Shown in pieces: positions 16,155 through 26,189 of a DNA stretch of 64,000 nucleotides. The stretch is taken from the NCBI GenBank assembly GCA_902768785.1, contig CACXMM010000009.1, positions 24,250 to 88,249 of the forward strand, in the 5' to 3' direction. The notes beneath the pieces are model-generated. The model saw nothing but the letters and a program-made list of their open reading frames with translations. It had not been told where the DNA came from and searched no databases. Made by a program: the position numbers and the translations under genes. Numbering within the stretch: position 1 is the first letter of the stretch; every line of letters starts with the position of its first letter. This DNA is from an uncultured Prevotellaceae bacterium (GTDB taxonomy: Bacteria; Bacteroidota; Bacteroidia; Bacteroidales; Bacteroidaceae).

Positions 16155-18803
16155 CTATAGGTTCGCCAACTCAATGACTTTATCCACAGCGGCACTGATA
16201 CCATCGGCATTCTTACCACCTGCTGAGGCAAAGTGGGGCTGGCCGCCACCACCACCCTGTATCAGTTTGGCAGCCTCACGTACCAGTTGTCCGGCATTGA
16301 AACCATGATCTTTCACCAGGTCGTCACTGATGCTGACATTGAGCATCGGACGGTTCTCAAAGACTGAGCCTATCACGCAGAGTGAATGTTCCGGCTCTGC
16401 AGCACGTACTTTGAATACGAGATCCTTTGCAGCTTCCGGTTTGATGGGCAGAACGGAAGAATACACTTTGACACCATTGATGTTACGACCGTTTGCGAGG
16501 ATCTTCTCTTTCATGCGCTCTACGGCATCAGCATGGAACTGTTCCATCTGCTTCTTCATGGCATCGTGTTCGTTGATGTACTTCACGATGGCTCCTTGCA
16601 GGTCCTTGGAATTGTTGAACAGCGACCTGATGGCCTTCATGGCATCTTCCAGATGATACAGCAGTTCTTCACATTCCTTACCTGTCTTGGCTTCGATACG
16701 ACGGACGCCGGCAGCCACACTGGCCTCACTGACAATCTTGAAGATACCGATATGACCAGTACTGTGGGCATGGATACCACCGCAGAACTCAACACTCGGA
16801 CCGAACTTCACCACACGTACCTTGTCACCGTATTTCTCACCGAACAGGGCAATGGCACCTAATTTCCTGGCTTCCTCGATAGGGGTGTCACGGAATTCCT
16901 CCAAACAGATGTCCTGACGGATCATGTCATTGACCAGTCGCTCCACCTGGCGGATTTCCTCATCGGTTACCTTCTGGAAATGGGAGAAGTCGAAACGCAG
17001 CGTATCAGGTGAGACGAATGATCCCTTCTGCTCTACATGATCGCCCAGAACTTGCTTCAGGGCATAGTCGAGCAGGTGGGTAGCGGTATGGTTGGCGGCA
17101 CAGGCCTCACGCTTGTCGGTATCCACACAAGCCATGAAATCGGCCTCAGGATGCTCAGGCAGTTTCTTGACAATATGAATGCTCTGGTTGTTCTCACGCT
17201 TGGTGTCGATGATCTCCACGGTCTCATGCTCACTGACGAGCACGCCCTGATCACCTACCTGACCACCCATTTCACCATAGAACGGGGTGTAGTCGAGTAC
17301 CAGTTCATAATAGGTGTTCTTCTTTTGGGTGACCTGACGGTAGCGCAGAATGTGGCACTCATATTCATTGTAGTCGTAACCCACAAACTGCTGTTCACTC
17401 CTCACTCCACACTCCTCACTCCTCGAGACTTCAATCCAGTCACCATTCTCCACCTGTGCTGCATTGCGGGCACGTTCCTTTTGCTTCTGCATCTCTACAT
17501 TGAACTGTTCCTCATCTACAGTAAAGCCGTTTTCACGACAGATCAGTTCAGTAAGGTCGAGGGGGAAGCCATAGGTGTCGAACAGACGGAAAGCGTCAGA
17601 GCCGCTGAGGACGGTCTTCTGATGGGCTTTCAGTTCATCCATGGCTCCGTTCAAAAGGTTGATACCACGGTCGAGGGTACGCAGGAAGGAATCTTCTTCT
17701 TCCTTGATGACACGTGTGATCAGCTGCTGCTGGGCTTTCAGCTCAGGATAGGCATCGCCCATTTCATGTACCAGCATAGGAATGAGCTTGAACATGAAGG
17801 CGTCTTTCTGATCGAGGAACGTGTAGGCGTAGCGTACGGCACGGCGAAGGATACGGCGGATGACATAACCAGCCTTGGCATTGCCTGGCAGCTGACCGTC
17901 GGCAATGGAGAAACTCACGGCACGGATATGGTCGGCGATGACACGCATGGCCACATCAACCTCTTCTGAGGATGCCGTGCCATACTCCTTTCCACTAAGA
18001 CGCTCTATCTCATGGATCATCGGCTGGAATACGTCAGTATCGTAGTTGGAGTGTTTGCCCTGAATGGCACGCACCAGACGCTCGAAGCCCATTCCTGTAT
18101 CGATCACATTCATGGAGAGCTTCTCCAATGAGCCGTCAGCCTTACGATTGAACTGCATGAACACAAGGTTCCAGATCTCAATCACCTGTGGGTCGTCCTT
18201 ATTCACTAACTCACGACCAGGAACTTGTGCTTTCTCCTCGGGTGTACGACTGTCGAGATGAATCTCTGAGCAAGGTCCGCAAGGACCCGTGTCGCCCATC
18301 TCCCAGAAGTTGTCGTGCTTGTTGCCGTTGATGATATGGTCGGCAGGTACATGCTTCAGCCAATATCCGGCAGCCTCATCGTCACGCTCCAGTCCTTCTG
18401 TCTCGTCGCCTTCGAAGACGGTTACATAGAGATCTTCCGGTTTAAGCTTCAGTACATCTACCAAATACTCCCATGCCATGTCGATGGCACCTTCCTTGAA
18501 GTAATCACCGAAGCTCCAGTTGCCGAGCATCTCGAACATGGTGTGGTGGTAGGTGTCGTGACCTACCTCTTCCAAGTCGTTGTGCTTACCACTCACACGC
18601 AGACATTTCTGCGAGTCGGCACGGCGGCGTGGTTCTGGATCGCGTGTTCCCAGAATAATATCTTTCCACTGGTTCATACCAGCGTTGGTGAACATCAGGG
18701 TGGGGTCGTCTTTGATCACCATCGGTGCGGAGGGCACGATGGCATGCTGCTTTGACTCGAAGAACTTCTTGAACGAGTCGCGTATCTCATTGGCTGTCAT
18801 CAT
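16155..18803 (-). CDS. alaS: Alanyl-tRNA synthetase
   Basis: Charges tRNA-Ala with alanine and edits mischarged Ser/Gly. It has 882 residues, as usual. The catalytic core shows '[12 protein letters not shown]' near 34-45 and '[20 protein letters not shown]' near 82-101. The editing domain carries the zinc motif '[11 protein letters not shown]' near 572 and the paired Cys/His '[11 protein letters not shown]' near 680. The C-Ala domain ends with '[14 protein letters not shown]'. Residues about 459-471 ([12 protein letters not shown]) are encoded by a GGAGTGA short-unit repeat inserted in frame. Two adjacent ATGs (18803 and 18800) could start it. It ends in TAG. Confidence 0.97.
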   Translation of the reverse strand: MMTANEIRDSFKKFFESKQHAIVPSAPMVIKDDPTLMFTNAGMNQWKDIILGTRDPEPRRRADSQKCLRVSGKHNDLEEVGHDTYHHTMFEMLGNWSFGDYFKEGAIDMAWEYLVDVLKLKPEDLYVTVFEGDETEGLERDDEAAGYWLKHVPADHIINGNKHDNFWEMGDTGPCGPCSEIHLDSRTPEEKAQVPGRELVNKDDPQVIEIWNLVFMQFNRKADGSLEKLSMNVIDTGMGFERLVRAIQGKHSNYDTDVFQPMIHEIERLSGKEYGTASSEEVDVAMRVIADHIRAVSFSIADGQLPGNAKAGYVIRRILRRAVRYAYTFLDQKDAFMFKLIPMLVHEMGDAYPELKAQQQLITRVIKEEEDSFLRTLDRGINLLNGAMDELKAHQKTVLSGSDAFRLFDTYGFPLDLTELICRENGFTVDEEQFNVEMQKQKERARNAAQVENGDWIEVSRSEECGVRSEQQFVGYDYNEYECHILRYRQVTQKKNTYYELVLDYTPFYGEMGGQVGDQGVLVSEHETVEIIDTKRENNQSIHIVKKLPEHPEADFMACVDTDKREACAANHTATHLLDYALKQVLGDHVEQKGSFVSPDTLRFDFSHFQKVTDEEIRQVERLVNDMIRQDICLEEFRDTPIEEARKLGAIALFGEKYGDKVRVVKFGPSVEFCGGIHAHSTGHIGIFKIVSEASVAAGVRRIEAKTGKECEELLYHLEDAMKAIRSLFNNSKDLQGAIVKYINEHDAMKKQMEQFHADAVERMKEKILANGRNINGVKVYSSVLPIKPEAAKDLVFKVRAAEPEHSLCVIGSVFENRPMLNVSISDDLVKDHGFNAGQLVREAAKLIQGGGGGQPHFASAGGKNADGISAAVDKVIELANL
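17393..17429 (-). repeat. GGAGTGA-unit tract in frame inside alaS
   Basis: On the coding strand units ggagtga, ggagtgt, ggagtga, ggagtga follow a tcgag start. The tract sits between the catalytic/tRNA part and the editing domain and keeps the reading frame. Confidence 0.65.
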
Positions 18804-18837
18804 ATCTTTAAAGGATTATCTTTTAAAAATTTGGATG

Positions 18838-18845
18838 CAAAGGTA
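18838..18845 (-). promoter_or_regulatory. -7 promoter box of alaS
   Basis: TACCTTTG followed by GCA on the minus strand, 35 bp before the alaS ATG. Confidence 0.65.
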
Positions 18846-18916
18846 CTAAAAATCTGAGTAAGTGAGAAGAAAACAAGAAGATTTGTTTTCTCGAACGTGA
18901 AGATTTTATTAAATAG

Positions 18917-18982
18917 GTGAGCACAAAATGCAAATAAAGCTTGTTTTAAATTTGCATTTGTGCTCACTAATTCGTAACTTTG
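18917..18982. promoter_or_regulatory. Palindrome and -7 box upstream of merR
   Basis: Inverted copies gtgagcacaaaatgcaaat (18917-18935) and atttgcatttgtgctcac (18950-18967) flank a short AT loop. Immediately after, ctcactaattcg runs into TAACTTTG (18975-18982), the -7 box of the MerR gene. Similar palindromic promoter regions occur at 37821, 47062 and 52576. It could be an operator or a repeated extragenic element. Confidence 0.65.
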
Positions 18983-19007
18983 TCCCCAAATCATAAATAA
19001 CGAGATT

Positions 19008-19355
19008 ATGGCACTGAACACAGACAAGAACCTGAAACTTTATTACTCCATCAAGGAGGTGGCTGAGATTGTGGGGGTCTCAGAGAGTAACCTGCGTTTC
19101 TGGGAAAAGGAAATCCCTTTGATCAAGCCCAAGACCACTGGAAACAATATCCGTCAATATACTGATAAGGATATTGAGAACATCAAGGCTGTGTATAACC
19201 TCGTCAAGAGACGTGGCTTCAAGTTGTCGGCTGCCCGTAAGATGCTACACGAGAACAAGGCGGGCGTTGATCATAACACTCGTGTCATGGAGAGTCTCGT
19301 CAAAGTGCGTGATGACCTGAAAGCCCTGAAAAAACAGTTGGACTATCTAAGCTGA
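19008..19355 (+). CDS. Small MerR-family transcriptional regulator
   Basis: DNA-binding regulator of 115 residues. The winged-helix MerR domain covers residues 10-78: 'YYSIKEVAEIVGVSESNLRF' and the wing ending 'GNNIRQYTDKDIE'. A short helical dimer segment (residues 95-115) follows, with no effector-binding domain and no cysteines that could bind metal. Such short MerR proteins are conserved in Bacteroidales with unknown targets. It is divergent from alaS and has a long palindrome in its promoter region, which may be its own operator. A strong terminator follows. Confidence 0.85.
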   Translation: MALNTDKNLKLYYSIKEVAEIVGVSESNLRFWEKEIPLIKPKTTGNNIRQYTDKDIENIKAVYNLVKRRGFKLSAARKMLHENKAGVDHNTRVMESLVKVRDDLKALKKQLDYLS

Positions 19356-19398
19356 GGGACGATCTGATTCCCATGCTTTGGGGGAATGGATATAGAAA

Positions 19399-19433
19399 AA
19401 GAACCCGCCGACAGTTACTGTTGGCGGGTTCTT
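19399..19433. terminator. Bidirectional terminator between merR and susD
   Basis: A 16-bp stem starting aagaacccgccgacag with a TTA loop and one G-T pair. It serves merR on the plus strand and the susCD operon on the minus strand. Confidence 0.85.
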
Positions 19434-19448
19434 GTATGAAAGGGGTGA

Positions 19449-21581
19449 CTATTCGTTCTTGAAGCCGTAGCCATTGGTGAAACCACCATTGCTCAGCACG
19501 TTCGGCGTGAATGGCCAGTAATGGATGGGTGCCTTGGTGTAGTCGTAGTCGAGGAACAAGTTCTTCTCATACTCATCACGGTTGTTTACAAGGGTGTTTC
19601 CCCAATCAACAGCCTTATAACCGTCAGCCTCCAATGCAGCGATCTCATCTGCGGAGAGTTTCTTGAACAGACCCTTGATGGCCAGGTTCGGCGCATAGCT
19701 TGCATCCACAGCCAGACCATAAGAAGCCCAGTCGTCGTTCACACCACGCCAGCTCGGATAGAGTACGGGGTTGTCCTCCATGCCTTCCGGACACTGAGCG
19801 GTCAGACGGTGCTTGTAGAGTGCCTTTCCATCCACGTTCTTGGTGTAGATCTTTGCGGAGATGACATTACCGTTGTCGAACTGGTAGTAACCGTCGGAGG
19901 CCAAACCATTCATCATCTTCGTGGTTAGCTCCTTGATAGCCTTGATCTTCTTTCCAATCAGACCAGTACGGATGAGTACAGTACGACGGTCACCTTCACC
20001 AGCAAACTCGAAGCCACGCTCATCGATGATGGCTTCCAGGAGTGAGCCTTCGCTGGAAATGAAAGCATCCACATTGGCCTTGCCCTTCGGGAAGGCACGC
20101 TCACGGATGATGGTGAGATATCTCTTGGCCTCACCGTCGTCGCCAAGAACGGCGCATGCCTCTGCGTATCCGAGATACATCTCAGACATACGCATGTAGG
20201 GTGCATTGATACCTGACTTACGCTGTGCTGCTGTCCATACCTTAGCCTGACGGTTCTCATCCCATTTGTTAAAGGAAATACCACCACCCTTGGCCTGTGA
20301 ACCAGGGTTGAAGGGAAGGATGATCTCTGTTCCCTTGGCACCGTCGCTTCCTGTTACGGTACAGCTGACATCACGACGCATGTCGTTGGGGTCGAACATA
20401 CCATAGTAGAAGGCGGGGTTGATACGTCCCTGACCATAGTTCTTACAGGGGTAGTTGTTCTTACCGGCACCTGTTGAAGGACGGCCGAAAGAGTAGGGAC
20501 GAGGACAGTTATTGCCGGCACCCTGTGCGAGAGAAACCTCAAAGATGGACTCATCGGCATAGTCGTCGTCACCTTCGTGCATCTGCTGGAAGAAATACTG
20601 ATAAGGGTTGCCATAGGTGCGTCCGTTCTCATCAGCACGTGGGTCGGTGGTGTAGAACTTGGCAGAACCTGGGTTGTCAATGACAGCCTTGAAGTACTTC
20701 TTGGCAATCTCGTAATAGTTCCTCCAGTCAGAACGACGTCCGTAGGAAGCACCATTGTTCTCTGTGCCCATCGTCTCGAATGTCAGGGTGTTACCCTTTC
20801 CATCAGTGCGGGGTGAGATGTCACCACGGCGGGTCTGGTATCCAGCGGCCTCCAAGGCAATACGTCCGATCAGGCCCTCCACATAGGTACGAGAGAAATA
20901 GTTCTTACCAGTGATACCAGGGATGGAGCCTACGCGGTACATCAGGGGTGCAGCAGCAATCAGCTCATCGAGAATGACATCGTAGATAGAGTCACGACCA
21001 CACAAACCACCAGAGTCTGTGGCCTTTCCACTCAGGTAGGGCACGTCACCGAAGTATTTCAGCAATTCGCGGTATGCGGTAGCTTTCAGGGCCACAGCCT
21101 CACCATATAGCTGTCCCATGGTACTCTCCACACCTGATGCGATCATCTCTTCGAAACCGTCAGACTGCTGTGTGGCTGCCACAACGATATTGGCTTTGTT
21201 GATGACAGAGTAGAGAGAAGCGTAGGTGTCGTTCTCTTTTTGATAGCTCAGCAAGCTATAGCTGTTGGCATAGGTGCCGTTCTGATAGAAACATTCCGGA
21301 TAGTGGCGACCCGGCTGTGCAGTGAATCCTTCGGGATGGCGCTCGATGTCAGAGCCAGCCACGTCGGAGGCATAGAAGAGTCCGTCACCGAACACCTTTG
21401 AGTTGGCAGCAGTGGTCCAGTCTGCATATGCCCCTTCGAGGGCGGCGCGAGCTGTTTCACTGGTAGAGAAGACAAAGGCGGCGTCGGTCTTCGACGGAGA
21501 GTCTGTCTCCAGAAAGTCGCTACATGCGGTGAGTGTCAGAATGCCTGCGGCACATAGCATAGAATATATTACTTTTTTCAT
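19449..21581 (-). CDS. SusD/RagB-family outer-membrane lipoprotein
   Basis: Glycan-binding lipoprotein that caps the SusC pore encoded upstream. From the ATG at 21581 it has 710 residues; an earlier ATG at 21599 overlaps what looks like its Shine-Dalgarno (gggagg), so I prefer 21581. Signal peptide II with lipobox 'LTACSDF' (Cys near 20). The N-terminal SusD region 'SETARAALEGAY' and TPR-like helices are followed by a conserved C-terminal 'MRMSEMYLGYAEACAVLGDD' and 'IIDERGFEFAGEGDRR'. At over 700 residues it is longer than most SusD proteins. It starts 21 bp after the SusC stop, so the two are co-transcribed. Confidence 0.9.
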   Translation of the reverse strand: MKKVIYSMLCAAGILTLTACSDFLETDSPSKTDAAFVFSTSETARAALEGAYADWTTAANSKVFGDGLFYASDVAGSDIERHPEGFTAQPGRHYPECFYQNGTYANSYSLLSYQKENDTYASLYSVINKANIVVAATQQSDGFEEMIASGVESTMGQLYGEAVALKATAYRELLKYFGDVPYLSGKATDSGGLCGRDSIYDVILDELIAAAPLMYRVGSIPGITGKNYFSRTYVEGLIGRIALEAAGYQTRRGDISPRTDGKGNTLTFETMGTENNGASYGRRSDWRNYYEIAKKYFKAVIDNPGSAKFYTTDPRADENGRTYGNPYQYFFQQMHEGDDDYADESIFEVSLAQGAGNNCPRPYSFGRPSTGAGKNNYPCKNYGQGRINPAFYYGMFDPNDMRRDVSCTVTGSDGAKGTEIILPFNPGSQAKGGGISFNKWDENRQAKVWTAAQRKSGINAPYMRMSEMYLGYAEACAVLGDDGEAKRYLTIIRERAFPKGKANVDAFISSEGSLLEAIIDERGFEFAGEGDRRTVLIRTGLIGKKIKAIKELTTKMMNGLASDGYYQFDNGNVISAKIYTKNVDGKALYKHRLTAQCPEGMEDNPVLYPSWRGVNDDWASYGLAVDASYAPNLAIKGLFKKLSADEIAALEADGYKAVDWGNTLVNNRDEYEKNLFLDYDYTKAPIHYWPFTPNVLSNGGFTNGYGFKNE

Positions 21582-21602
21582 ATCTTTATTTCCTCCCATA
21601 AA

Positions 21603-24600
21603 TTAGAATGCGACATTAAGACCAAATGTATAAGTTCTGGCACGAGGATATGAGTTCCAGTCGTAGTTGGGAACAGGGAATCCGTCTTGTCCGCCCGGAC
21701 GGGTGTTCACATCGGGATCGATACCGTTGTATCCTGTGATGCAGAAGAGATTGCTACCCGTGAAATAGATACGCACATTGCTGATGCCCACTTTCTTGGT
21801 GAGGTTCTTCGGCAGGGTGTATCCGATGGTCAGGGTGTTCAGACGGAGGTAGGAAGCGTCCTCGATGAACTCAGAGGAAACCATACCGTACTCGCAATAG
21901 GGCATGGCATGCTTGGCATTGGCGTTCAATGCTGCGAGGGCAGAAGGATCGGTAACGGGGAAGAGGTTACCACTGCCATCCACGTCGTACATTCTCCAGC
22001 TGTCGGAGATGAAGGCCAGACGGTTCCATCCGTAGCTGGTGTTCTTATTACCCATCATAGAGTGCATGGCGTTGGCATTATATACATCGCCACCGATCTG
22101 ATAGGTGAAGCCGACAGAGGCATCGAAGCCCTTGTAGCTGGCATTGATGTTGAAACCACCCGTATGCTTAGGCATGGTGTGACCGATAACACAAGCATCG
22201 TCTTCCGTCACAACACCGTCTTTGTTGGTGTCAGCAAACTTCATCATACCAGGGATGGCAACCTGTCCGTCGGGCGTGTTATACACCTTATTTCCTACGC
22301 CGGTGTAGTTCACCACACCACTAATGTCGGGAACGTTGCTCTTCAAAGTCCAAACACCATTCACAACGTCAAAGTCATTGACTGTATAGAAACCTGCCGA
22401 CTTGTAGCCGAAGATGGTTCCTACAGGCTCACCTTCGCGGATGATATAGTCGTTGTACGGACGTTTCATCGAAGAACCCCAGTTGGTGTGTGTGTCTGCA
22501 TTTACGCCGTCAACCACTTCTTCCACGTTGTTCTTGTTGTAGTTGTAGGTGGCGTTAAAGCTGATGTTGAGGTCTTTCGAACGGTAGATCTCATAGAACA
22601 GGGCAAGCTCAATACCTTTGTTGGAGGTTTTGCCGACGTTCTGGAACTGATAGCTGTGACCTGTTGTCTCGGCAACGGGTACTTTCATCAGAATGTCCTT
22701 GGTGGTGTTCCAGTAGAGGTCAACACTACCACGGAGTTTACCGTTCCAGAAACCGAAGTCCAGACCAAGGTTACGAGAGATGGTTGTCTCCCATTTCAAG
22801 TCGGGATTGGCCAGAATCTCACCAGGCGAGAATGTCACGGTGCGTTTGTCGCCGCTCCAAACGATCGATGGTGTCCAGTACTCTTTCCACAGACTGGCAT
22901 CGATGGCATCGTTACCAGATGAACCATAAGAGAGACGGAGCTTCAGGTTGTCGAGCCAGTCGCGGGTATTGGCCATAAACGGCTCATCGTTGATACGCCA
23001 TCCCAAGGCTGCTGAGGGGAAGTACCCCCAGTGGTTGTTGGGTGCGAAGTTGGAGCTACCGTCAGCACGGAATGTAGCAGTGAACAGGTAACGGCCCAGG
23101 AAATCGTAGTTGATACGGCCGAACCATGACAGGGTGTGCTTAGGCTCACCGATGGAGTTGCTGAAATCAGATACTTTCTTCGTATTGTCGTAGAAATCAT
23201 CCTTCATGTTGTACATGTTGAACAGTCCGAAGGCACGATCCATATCAAACTCTGTGGGATAGCCGGCACCTGTCATCTTACTGCTGTTAGACTTGCTGGC
23301 CAGAACCTCGTTACCGAGAAGGAACGACAAATTGTGGTTCTCACCCAATCCCTGTACCTGATAGTTCAGCGTGCTTGCCCAACGGATGTTGTAACCATTA
23401 CCCTTAGTGAGCTGTGCCTGATTGTAGGGGTTGGTTGATTGTCCACCGTCCCAGTAGTCTGTCTCACTCCAGTTTCGACCCAGAGATACTTCTGACTTGG
23501 CGGTAAGACCCTTGATGACATTCCATGTCAGTGAACCCATGGCACGGATACGCTGACGTGTAGTGACATTCGTGTAATTGTCAATAATCGAGAGAGGATT
23601 ATAGCTCTCCTCCACGCTGGCACTACCCATAGAGAGCAGAGCAGGATTGTTGGAACCTAACGGATTGTCTATGGGTCGGTAGCCGTAAACGGAATTACCT
23701 GCAGCGTAGTCGAAATTGGTTCCTTCAAACTTCATCTCCGTGTAACGGAGGTCGGCATCGAAGGTCAGGTTCTTGGTAATCTTCTGGGAGATCTTGAAGT
23801 TGGCGTTCCAGCGGTTCATGCCCGACTTGATGCGGATACCATCATCAGTCAGGTAGTTGATGCTGGCATATAACTTGGTGTTCTCATTACCGCCCGAGAG
23901 GGAGAGATCATGACTCCAGGAACCTGCTGAAGAGCGCATCATGTCATCAACATAGTTGTGGATAGATACGTTCTTGTAATCGTTCAGGTGGTTGCCGAAC
24001 TGTGACCCCACGCCGAAATATTCGGCGATACCGTCAGCTTCATTCATGCCATAGAAGGTAGCATAGCTCCAGTTGTGCAGCACGTAGTCGTACGCATCCA
24101 TCACATCGAGGGTCTTGGGGTTCTTCTTGATCTGGTAGTACATATTGTACTTCACCTTGGCCTTGCCTTCACCTTTTGAGCCTTTCGTGGTAACGAGGAT
24201 GACACCATTGGCACCGCGGGCACCATAGATAGCGGTGGAGGCACCGTCCTTCAACACGTCGATGCTCTCGATATTGTCGGCGGGGATGTCGCTGATGTCG
24301 CTTACCTGTACACCGTCAACGATGAAGAGAGGATCGTTGCTCTGGGTGATGGAGCCACCACCACGAACACGGATAGACATCGTGGCACCCGGACGACCGT
24401 CTTGTGACATCACACTCACACCAGGGAGCTGTCCCTGAAGAGCTTGTGCCACGTTGGCAACCGGGTTGGCAGCAAGTTTGTCACCACTCACACTGGCTAC
24501 GGCACCAGTCAGGTCGCGACGTTTCATCGTACCGTAACCGATCACCACCACGTCTTCCAGGGTCGTGTTGTCTTCTTCCAAGACGATGTTCAGGTTACTC

Positions 24601-24863
24601 TGATTGCCCACCTTCACGTTCTGCGGCTTGTATCCCACGTAAGAGATATTCAGCGTGGTGGAAGGAGACACGTTACTAATGGTGAAGTTTCCGTCGAGGT
24701 CCGTCACGGCGCCCACGATACCGCCGGCGCTGATCGTCACACCAATCATCGGTTCACCACTGGCATCTTTCACTGTGCCCTTGACAGTCTGCTGCGCAAA
24801 AGCAACAAAGCACATCATGGACATAAGAGAAGCCAATAAGGCTCTTTTGATTTGTCGATACAT
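21603..24863 (-). CDS. SusC/RagA-family TonB-dependent transporter
   Basis: Outer-membrane TonB-dependent importer of oligosaccharides, 1086 residues. A signal peptide (cleavage near 'FAQ') is followed by a carboxypeptidase-like regulatory domain ('VKGTVKDASGEPMIGVTI'), the 'VVVIGYGTMKRRDLTGAVAS' TonB-box region, a plug with 'IRVRGGGSI' and 'SIDVLKDGASTAIYGARGA', and a 22-strand barrel ending in aromatic-Phe 'YTFGLNVAF'. It is the first gene of a SusC-SusD pair; the pectin methylesterase upstream (25077) suggests a pectic substrate. No regulator gene is adjacent. Confidence 0.93.
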   Translation of the reverse strand: MYRQIKRALLASLMSMMCFVAFAQQTVKGTVKDASGEPMIGVTISAGGIVGAVTDLDGNFTISNVSPSTTLNISYVGYKPQNVKVGNQSNLNIVLEEDNTTLEDVVVIGYGTMKRRDLTGAVASVSGDKLAANPVANVAQALQGQLPGVSVMSQDGRPGATMSIRVRGGGSITQSNDPLFIVDGVQVSDISDIPADNIESIDVLKDGASTAIYGARGANGVILVTTKGSKGEGKAKVKYNMYYQIKKNPKTLDVMDAYDYVLHNWSYATFYGMNEADGIAEYFGVGSQFGNHLNDYKNVSIHNYVDDMMRSSAGSWSHDLSLSGGNENTKLYASINYLTDDGIRIKSGMNRWNANFKISQKITKNLTFDADLRYTEMKFEGTNFDYAAGNSVYGYRPIDNPLGSNNPALLSMGSASVEESYNPLSIIDNYTNVTTRQRIRAMGSLTWNVIKGLTAKSEVSLGRNWSETDYWDGGQSTNPYNQAQLTKGNGYNIRWASTLNYQVQGLGENHNLSFLLGNEVLASKSNSSKMTGAGYPTEFDMDRAFGLFNMYNMKDDFYDNTKKVSDFSNSIGEPKHTLSWFGRINYDFLGRYLFTATFRADGSSNFAPNNHWGYFPSAALGWRINDEPFMANTRDWLDNLKLRLSYGSSGNDAIDASLWKEYWTPSIVWSGDKRTVTFSPGEILANPDLKWETTISRNLGLDFGFWNGKLRGSVDLYWNTTKDILMKVPVAETTGHSYQFQNVGKTSNKGIELALFYEIYRSKDLNISFNATYNYNKNNVEEVVDGVNADTHTNWGSSMKRPYNDYIIREGEPVGTIFGYKSAGFYTVNDFDVVNGVWTLKSNVPDISGVVNYTGVGNKVYNTPDGQVAIPGMMKFADTNKDGVVTEDDACVIGHTMPKHTGGFNINASYKGFDASVGFTYQIGGDVYNANAMHSMMGNKNTSYGWNRLAFISDSWRMYDVDGSGNLFPVTDPSALAALNANAKHAMPYCEYGMVSSEFIEDASYLRLNTLTIGYTLPKNLTKKVGISNVRIYFTGSNLFCITGYNGIDPDVNTRPGGQDGFPVPNYDWNSYPRARTYTFGLNVAF

Positions 24864-25076
24864 AAATCTTTGTTTTAGTTAACGAATTATTGTTATTATG
24901 ATTTCTCTTTTAAGTTGTTTGCTTGGAATGAGCGATGAACGCGATGTGGTTAGATTAGATTCGTTTATTGGTGCGAAATTACGAATATTTTCACAACCAT
25001 TGTTGTCAGACGATGGTATTTTTGGTTAATTTAGCGAAAAGTTTAAAATTTTAGCATATTTTATGTTAACAGCTGA

Positions 25077-26126
25077 CTAAGGTAGCCAGCTGTTGTCTTG
25101 ACGGAATACTTCTAGCAATGTAATCTTGGCAGCCTCTTTCTTGGTAAGCTGACGGCTCCAAGGGGCACGATTCTGCGTGGCAGCACCTTCCCCAGTGTTG
25201 TTATATTCCAGATAGCGGGAGGTTTGTTCGTTGTCTTTCTTCCCCCAGTTGTGCCATCCTTCAGGACGGATATGCTTACCTAACTCACAGTTCATGAAAA
25301 GGGTGTAGGCATAGGGACGCCAAGGACGACCCAGAAACACTTGGTTGGCAGCTTCGTTGGCAATCAGCTTACAATGGTTAAAGATGTAGCCGTAGGTGAC
25401 ATCCTGTGGGGTGGAGGCGGCGGTGACGTACGAGTTCACTTTGCTCTTGATAGTACATCCCTCGAACCATGCCGTACTGGGGCCGAAGATGAAATCTGTG
25501 GTGCCTTCGATATAACAATTCTGGAAATACAGTCGGGTATTGGCAACACCGGTATAGACGGTGTCCTGATTACCGAGCAGTCGGCAGTTGATGAACACCA
25601 GACGGTCTCCTTCAGTATGCAGGGCCACAGCCTGTCCTAAGCGGGCTGCGTTGTTCTCGATAGTGATGTTCTTGAAAGTAATATAGTTTCCTTCCACTTT
25701 CACCGTATAGGTGCGGAAGGTGCCCATGCCCTGTGTGGCAGTAGCAGGATCTTTGATGTTGGGGTTGGGTTCGAAGCCGATCTTGGGAATCTGGATGTTC
25801 GCGTGGTCATCGTAGGTGATGATGGTGTTTTCCGCATCCTCACCACAGATCTCGATGTGGGTGAGCCAGGAGGGGATGACCACCTTTTCCTTATATACAC
25901 CTTTCTTCACGAAGATCACCTTGTGGTATTCCATGAAGGCACGGCATACTTCCACGGCAGCGTTTACCGTACGGAACTCACCTGTTCCGTCACGAGCTAC
26001 AAAGAGCGTGTCGGGGTTGTCATAGCTCTTGGCGATGAGATGACAGAATGGTGTCATCCATAAGACGAGACACAAAACGAGCACATTCTGTACTCTGCTT
26101 TGCAGAAAGGACTTGTTTGTTTTCAT
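25077..26126 (-). CDS. Pectin methylesterase (CE8)
   Basis: Removes methyl esters from homogalacturonan. From the ATG at 26126 (start of 'MKTNKSFL') it has 349 residues and a signal peptide of about 33 residues; a longer frame exists but adds a non-signal extension. The right-handed beta-helix motifs of CE8 are all visible: 'GQAVALHTEGDR', 'LLGNQDTVYT' (acid/base Asp), 'GTTDFIFGPSTAWF' (nucleophile Asp) and 'LGRPWRPYAYT' (substrate Arg). It lies 213 bp upstream of susC on the same strand. With the SusCD pair it forms a small pectin utilisation locus; no pectate lyase is in the window. Confidence 0.9.
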   Translation of the reverse strand: MKTNKSFLQSRVQNVLVLCLVLWMTPFCHLIAKSYDNPDTLFVARDGTGEFRTVNAAVEVCRAFMEYHKVIFVKKGVYKEKVVIPSWLTHIEICGEDAENTIITYDDHANIQIPKIGFEPNPNIKDPATATQGMGTFRTYTVKVEGNYITFKNITIENNAARLGQAVALHTEGDRLVFINCRLLGNQDTVYTGVANTRLYFQNCYIEGTTDFIFGPSTAWFEGCTIKSKVNSYVTAASTPQDVTYGYIFNHCKLIANEAANQVFLGRPWRPYAYTLFMNCELGKHIRPEGWHNWGKKDNEQTSRYLEYNNTGEGAATQNRAPWSRQLTKKEAAKITLLEVFRQDNSWLP

Positions 26127-26189
26127 GATGTTGTTTTGAAAGTAGTTTGTCAAATCAATATTAATATTCAATAATCAAGTGTCAATTAT

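Noticed and set aside
21687-22922. 411-residue frame antisense to susC
   Set aside because: Shadow of a long GC-richer gene; composition (Val/His/Gly runs) is not protein-like.
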